Assembly: GCA_026954015.1 (NCBI GenBank)
Contig: JAIXLP010000090.1
Coordinates: 1-34,183 of the forward strand
Length of the DNA stretch: 34,183 nt
Direction: 5' to 3'
From: Burkholderiales bacterium
GTDB lineage: Bacteria; Pseudomonadota; Gammaproteobacteria; Burkholderiales; Burkholderiaceae_C
Shown: in pieces, positions 31,762 to 34,183 of the stretch
Layout of the letters: each line of letters opens with the position of its first letter
How positions within the stretch are numbered: position 1 is the first letter of the stretch
Translations under genes and position numbers: made by a program
Notes under the pieces: generated by a model
The model's input: the letters and a program-made list of their open reading frames with translations, nothing else
The model's database searches: none
What the model was told of the DNA's origin: nothing

Positions 31762-32262
31762 CTACTGCGGCGCCTTCACCGCGGCCAGGCGCCGCACGAT
31801 CTGCTGCACCAGGTCCGTCTGCATGTTGCGGTAGAGCAGCGCTTCCTCGGACTCTTTCGCGAGCGAGACCGATTCGTTGTAGCTCACGTCGCGAAACTGC
31901 TCCAGCGCGGTATCAGCTATCCATTCCTGCCCCTGCTGGCCGCGCAGCTTGAAGCGCACCTTCAGGCGCAACTGCAGCTCGCGCACCTGGCCGGCCGTGG
32001 TCAGGCCGACGATGACGCGCTGGCGCGTCTCGCCCGAGAGTTCCAGCACCGCCTCGGCCTGCGCCATGCGCGTGCTGTCGGTGATGAGCTCCAGATCCCC
32101 ACCCGCGCCCTGCAACGTGCGCAGCAGCTCCTTGTTCAGCGCCGAGCCGGCGGCGGGCAGGTAGAGCGAGCGGAACGCGAACTCCGGCGCGCCGCGCAGG
32201 CGAAAGCCGCAGCCGGCCAGCGGCGCGGCGGTGAGCAGGGCAAGCAGGGCGCGGCGGTGCAT
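31762..32262 (-). CDS. lptE: LPS-assembly lipoprotein LptE
   Basis: LptE plugs LptD in the outer membrane and helps insert lipopolysaccharide. The lipobox LAGC places the lipidated cysteine at residue 18, and the family stretch CGFRLRG follows immediately. The 166-residue length, the RSLYLPAAGSALNKELLRTL segment and the beta-rich middle fit LptE. The ATG begins one base after the leuS stop, so translation is coupled. Essential partner lptD is not in the window. Confidence 0.93.
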   Translation of the reverse strand: MHRRALLALLTAAPLAGCGFRLRGAPEFAFRSLYLPAAGSALNKELLRTLQGAGGDLELITDSTRMAQAEAVLELSGETRQRVIVGLTTAGQVRELQLRLKVRFKLRGQQGQEWIADTALEQFRDVSYNESVSLAKESEEALLYRNMQTDLVQQIVRRLAAVKAPQ

Positions 32263-32263
32263 C

Positions 32264-34183
32264 TCAGAGCACGATGTTCACGAGCCGCCCCGGCACGACG
32301 ATGATCTTCTTGGCGGGCGCGCCCTGCATGTAGCGCTGCGCATCGGCGCTGGCAAGCGCGGCGGCCTCGATCGCCGCCTTGTCCGCGCCCGAGGGCACGT
32401 GGATCGCGCCGCGCAGCTTGCCGCCCACCTGCAGCATGAGCTCGATCTCGTCCTGCGCCAGCGCGGCCTCGTCCACCTGGGGCCAGGGCGCATCCAGCAG
32501 GTCGCCCAGCGCCTCGGCGTAGCCGAGCTCCCGCCAGAGCACGTGCGTGAGGTGCGGCGTGACCGGGTAGAGCACGCGCAGCAGGATGGAATAGCCCTCG
32601 ACGAGCGCCGCCTGTGCGCCCGCGTCCTGCAACGCCTTGTAGCCCTCCAGCGCATTGAGCATCTTCATCGCGCCCGAGACCACGGTGTTGTACTGCATGC
32701 GCTGGTAGTCGTAATCCACCTGTTTGAGCACGCCGTGGATCTCCAGGCGCAGCGCCTTCGCGGCCTTGCCGAAGGACACGTCGCGCAGGCGCGCGGCACC
32801 GGCCGCGCTGGCGATCGCGGCGCTCGGGTCCATGGTGGACAGCCGGTGGCCAAAGCCCCAGACGCGGCGCAAAAACCGGCTGCTGCCCTCCACGGCCGAG
32901 TCGTTCCATTCGAGCGTCAGCTCGGGCGGCGAGGTGAACATGGTGTACAGGCGCGCGGTGTCGGCGCCGTACTTCTCGATCAGCTCCTGCGGATCGACGC
33001 CGTTGTTCTTGGACTTGGACATCGTGCCCACGCCCTCGTAATCGATGGGCGCGCCCACGGGGAGCAGCCCGTCGCCGCTCTCTGCCGGGTGGATGAGGCG
33101 CGCGCCCACCACCTTGCCCGAGGCATCGAGCACGTGCTCGACGTCCCTGGGCCAGAAATAGTCCTTGCCGCCCTTGGCGGTGCGGCGGCTGTAGATGTGG
33201 TTGAGCACCATGCCCTGGGTGAGCAAACGGGTGAAAGGCTCATCGACCTTCACGAGGCCCAGGTCGCGCATCACCTTGGTCCAGAAGCGCGCGTACAAGA
33301 GGTGCAGGATCGCGTGCTCGATGCCGCCGATGTATTGGTCCATCGGCATCCAGTAGTCCGTGCCGGCACCGACCATGGCGTCGTGGTTCTGCGCATCGCA
33401 GTAGCGCATGAAGTACCACGAGCTGTCCACGAAGGTGTCCATGGTGTCCGTCTCGCGCCGCGCGGGTTTGCCGCAGCACGGGCAGGCGACCTTGAGGAAG
33501 GACGCGCACTTGTTCAGCGGATTGCCGCTGCCATCGGGCACGAGGTCCTGCGGCAGCAGCACGGGCAAATCCTTCTCGGGCACCGGCACCGCGCCGCAGT
33601 CGTCGCAGTGGATGATGGGTATCGGCGTGCCCCAGTAGCGCTGGCGCGAGATGCCCCAGTCGCGCAGGCGCCAGGTGGTCTTCTTCTCGCCCAGGCCTTT
33701 TTCGGAAAGCAGCGCGGCGACCCTGTCCACCGCCTGTGCATGCGTCAGGCCATCGAGCGCGCCGGAGTGCACGCACACGCATTTGAGCTTGTCGCCATAC
33801 CACTCCTGCCAGCCGTCGAGCGAGAAGGTCTCGCCCTCCACGGCCACGACCTGCCGGATGGCGATGCCGTACTTCTGGGCAAAGGCAAAGTCGCGCTCGT
33901 CGTGCGCGGGCACGCCCATGACGGCGCCGTCGCCATAGCTCATGAGCACGTAGTTGCCCACCCACACCTCCACCGGCTCACCCGTGAGCGGATGCGTGAC
34001 CGTGAGGCCGGTGCGCATGCCCTCTTTTTCCTTGAGCGCGAGCTCCGCCTCGGTCGTGCCACCTTCCTTGCAGTGCGCAATGAACGCGGCAAGCTCTGGA
34101 TTGGTGGCCGCGGCGTGCGTGGCCAGCGGATGCTCGGGCGCGACGGCGCAGAAGGTCACGCCCATGATGGTGTCGGCGCGCGT
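32264..34183 (-). CDS. leuS: Leucyl-tRNA synthetase, N-terminus outside window
   Basis: The open frame runs from the right edge for 639 residues to a TGA at 32264-32266. It begins in the CP1 editing domain ([20 protein letters not shown], the threonine-rich editing motif) and includes the zinc-ribbon cysteines (CDDCG, CPCCG), the [13 protein letters not shown] catalytic block and the signature loop [12 protein letters not shown]. In that loop the first Lys of KMSKS is Thr. The anticodon-binding and C-terminal domains complete the enzyme (E. coli length 860). About the first 220 residues, including HIGH, lie outside. It is followed by lptE and holA in one transcript. Confidence 0.96.
   Translation of the reverse strand, partial: TRADTIMGVTFCAVAPEHPLATHAAATNPELAAFIAHCKEGGTTEAELALKEKEGMRTGLTVTHPLTGEPVEVWVGNYVLMSYGDGAVMGVPAHDERDFAFAQKYGIAIRQVVAVEGETFSLDGWQEWYGDKLKCVCVHSGALDGLTHAQAVDRVAALLSEKGLGEKKTTWRLRDWGISRQRYWGTPIPIIHCDDCGAVPVPEKDLPVLLPQDLVPDGSGNPLNKCASFLKVACPCCGKPARRETDTMDTFVDSSWYFMRYCDAQNHDAMVGAGTDYWMPMDQYIGGIEHAILHLLYARFWTKVMRDLGLVKVDEPFTRLLTQGMVLNHIYSRRTAKGGKDYFWPRDVEHVLDASGKVVGARLIHPAESGDGLLPVGAPIDYEGVGTMSKSKNNGVDPQELIEKYGADTARLYTMFTSPPELTLEWNDSAVEGSSRFLRRVWGFGHRLSTMDPSAAIASAAGAARLRDVSFGKAAKALRLEIHGVLKQVDYDYQRMQYNTVVSGAMKMLNALEGYKALQDAGAQAALVEGYSILLRVLYPVTPHLTHVLWRELGYAEALGDLLDAPWPQVDEAALAQDEIELMLQVGGKLRGAIHVPSGADKAAIEAAALASADAQRYMQGAPAKKIIVVPGRLVNIVL

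Noticed and set aside
32264..34183. Possible defect in leuS because the signature loop reads TMSKS, not KMSKS
   Set aside because: The rest of the loop and all other motifs are intact and the frame is unbroken. I believe this variant is usual in related bacteria.
1..34183. Genomic island, prophage, defence system or biosynthetic cluster
   Set aside because: No integrase, transposase, phage, toxin, nuclease-helicase or large synthase genes; gene content and composition are uniform core genome.

Overview
This is a gene-dense, very GC-rich chromosomal stretch from a betaproteobacterium, most likely a member of Burkholderiales/Comamonadaceae (Acidovorax/Alicycliphilus-like). The evidence is the Omp32-type porin, the linkages cysS-alkA-accA-tilS-lysC-tRNA-Ser and leuS-lptE-holA, the protein similarities as I recognise them, and a roughly 50-bp REP-like repeat that I associate with this family. 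No phage, plasmid, insertion sequence, CRISPR array or secretion/defence island was seen. The genes are almost all core metabolism, translation, envelope and repair.

Layout. 1-2330: an M20 amidohydrolase (cut by the left edge), a porin with its terminator, and an OsmC-like protein, all on the minus strand. 2390-5706: ilvA, then msrA (minus), then a pcm-rhodanese pair (plus). 5718-11571: a long minus-strand block reading cysS, DNA-3-methyladenine glycosylase, accA, tilS, lysC, tRNA-Ser(GCU) and its terminator. A 162-bp perfect-to-imperfect palindrome lies between the glycosylase and accA. 11689-15039: a plus-strand run of a TPR protein, an exported cyclophilin, a cytosolic cyclophilin, lpxH and mtfA. 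15026-18971: a minus-strand run of hyi, a DUF3014 protein, ung and hemN. 19079-19822: an FNR-type regulator divergent from hemN, with a near-perfect FNR box between them. 19888-22943: arfB (minus), an EamA transporter (plus), then an alpha/beta hydrolase, aroQ and a small Tyr/Pro-rich exported protein (minus). 23096-24886: glnS. 24888-28779: a minus-strand group of amn, a 3-hydroxybutyryl-CoA dehydrogenase, a hemerythrin-like protein and srkA. 28884-29819: a CDF metal transporter. 29835-34183: leuS (cut by the right edge), lptE, holA and a sirtuin, reading leftward.

The most interesting signal is not a gene but a set of five copies of a short REP-like palindromic repeat. Three lie in frame inside coding sequences (tilS, srkA, and the whole hydrophobic core of the exported cyclophilin's signal peptide). 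The other two sit at gene ends (the start of ung and the tail/stop of arfB). The 162-bp palindrome similarly supplies part of the stop codon of the glycosylase gene. accA begins at TTG, and a hairpin covers part of its ribosome-binding site. I see no convincing new multi-gene system; the rest looks like ordinary core genome.
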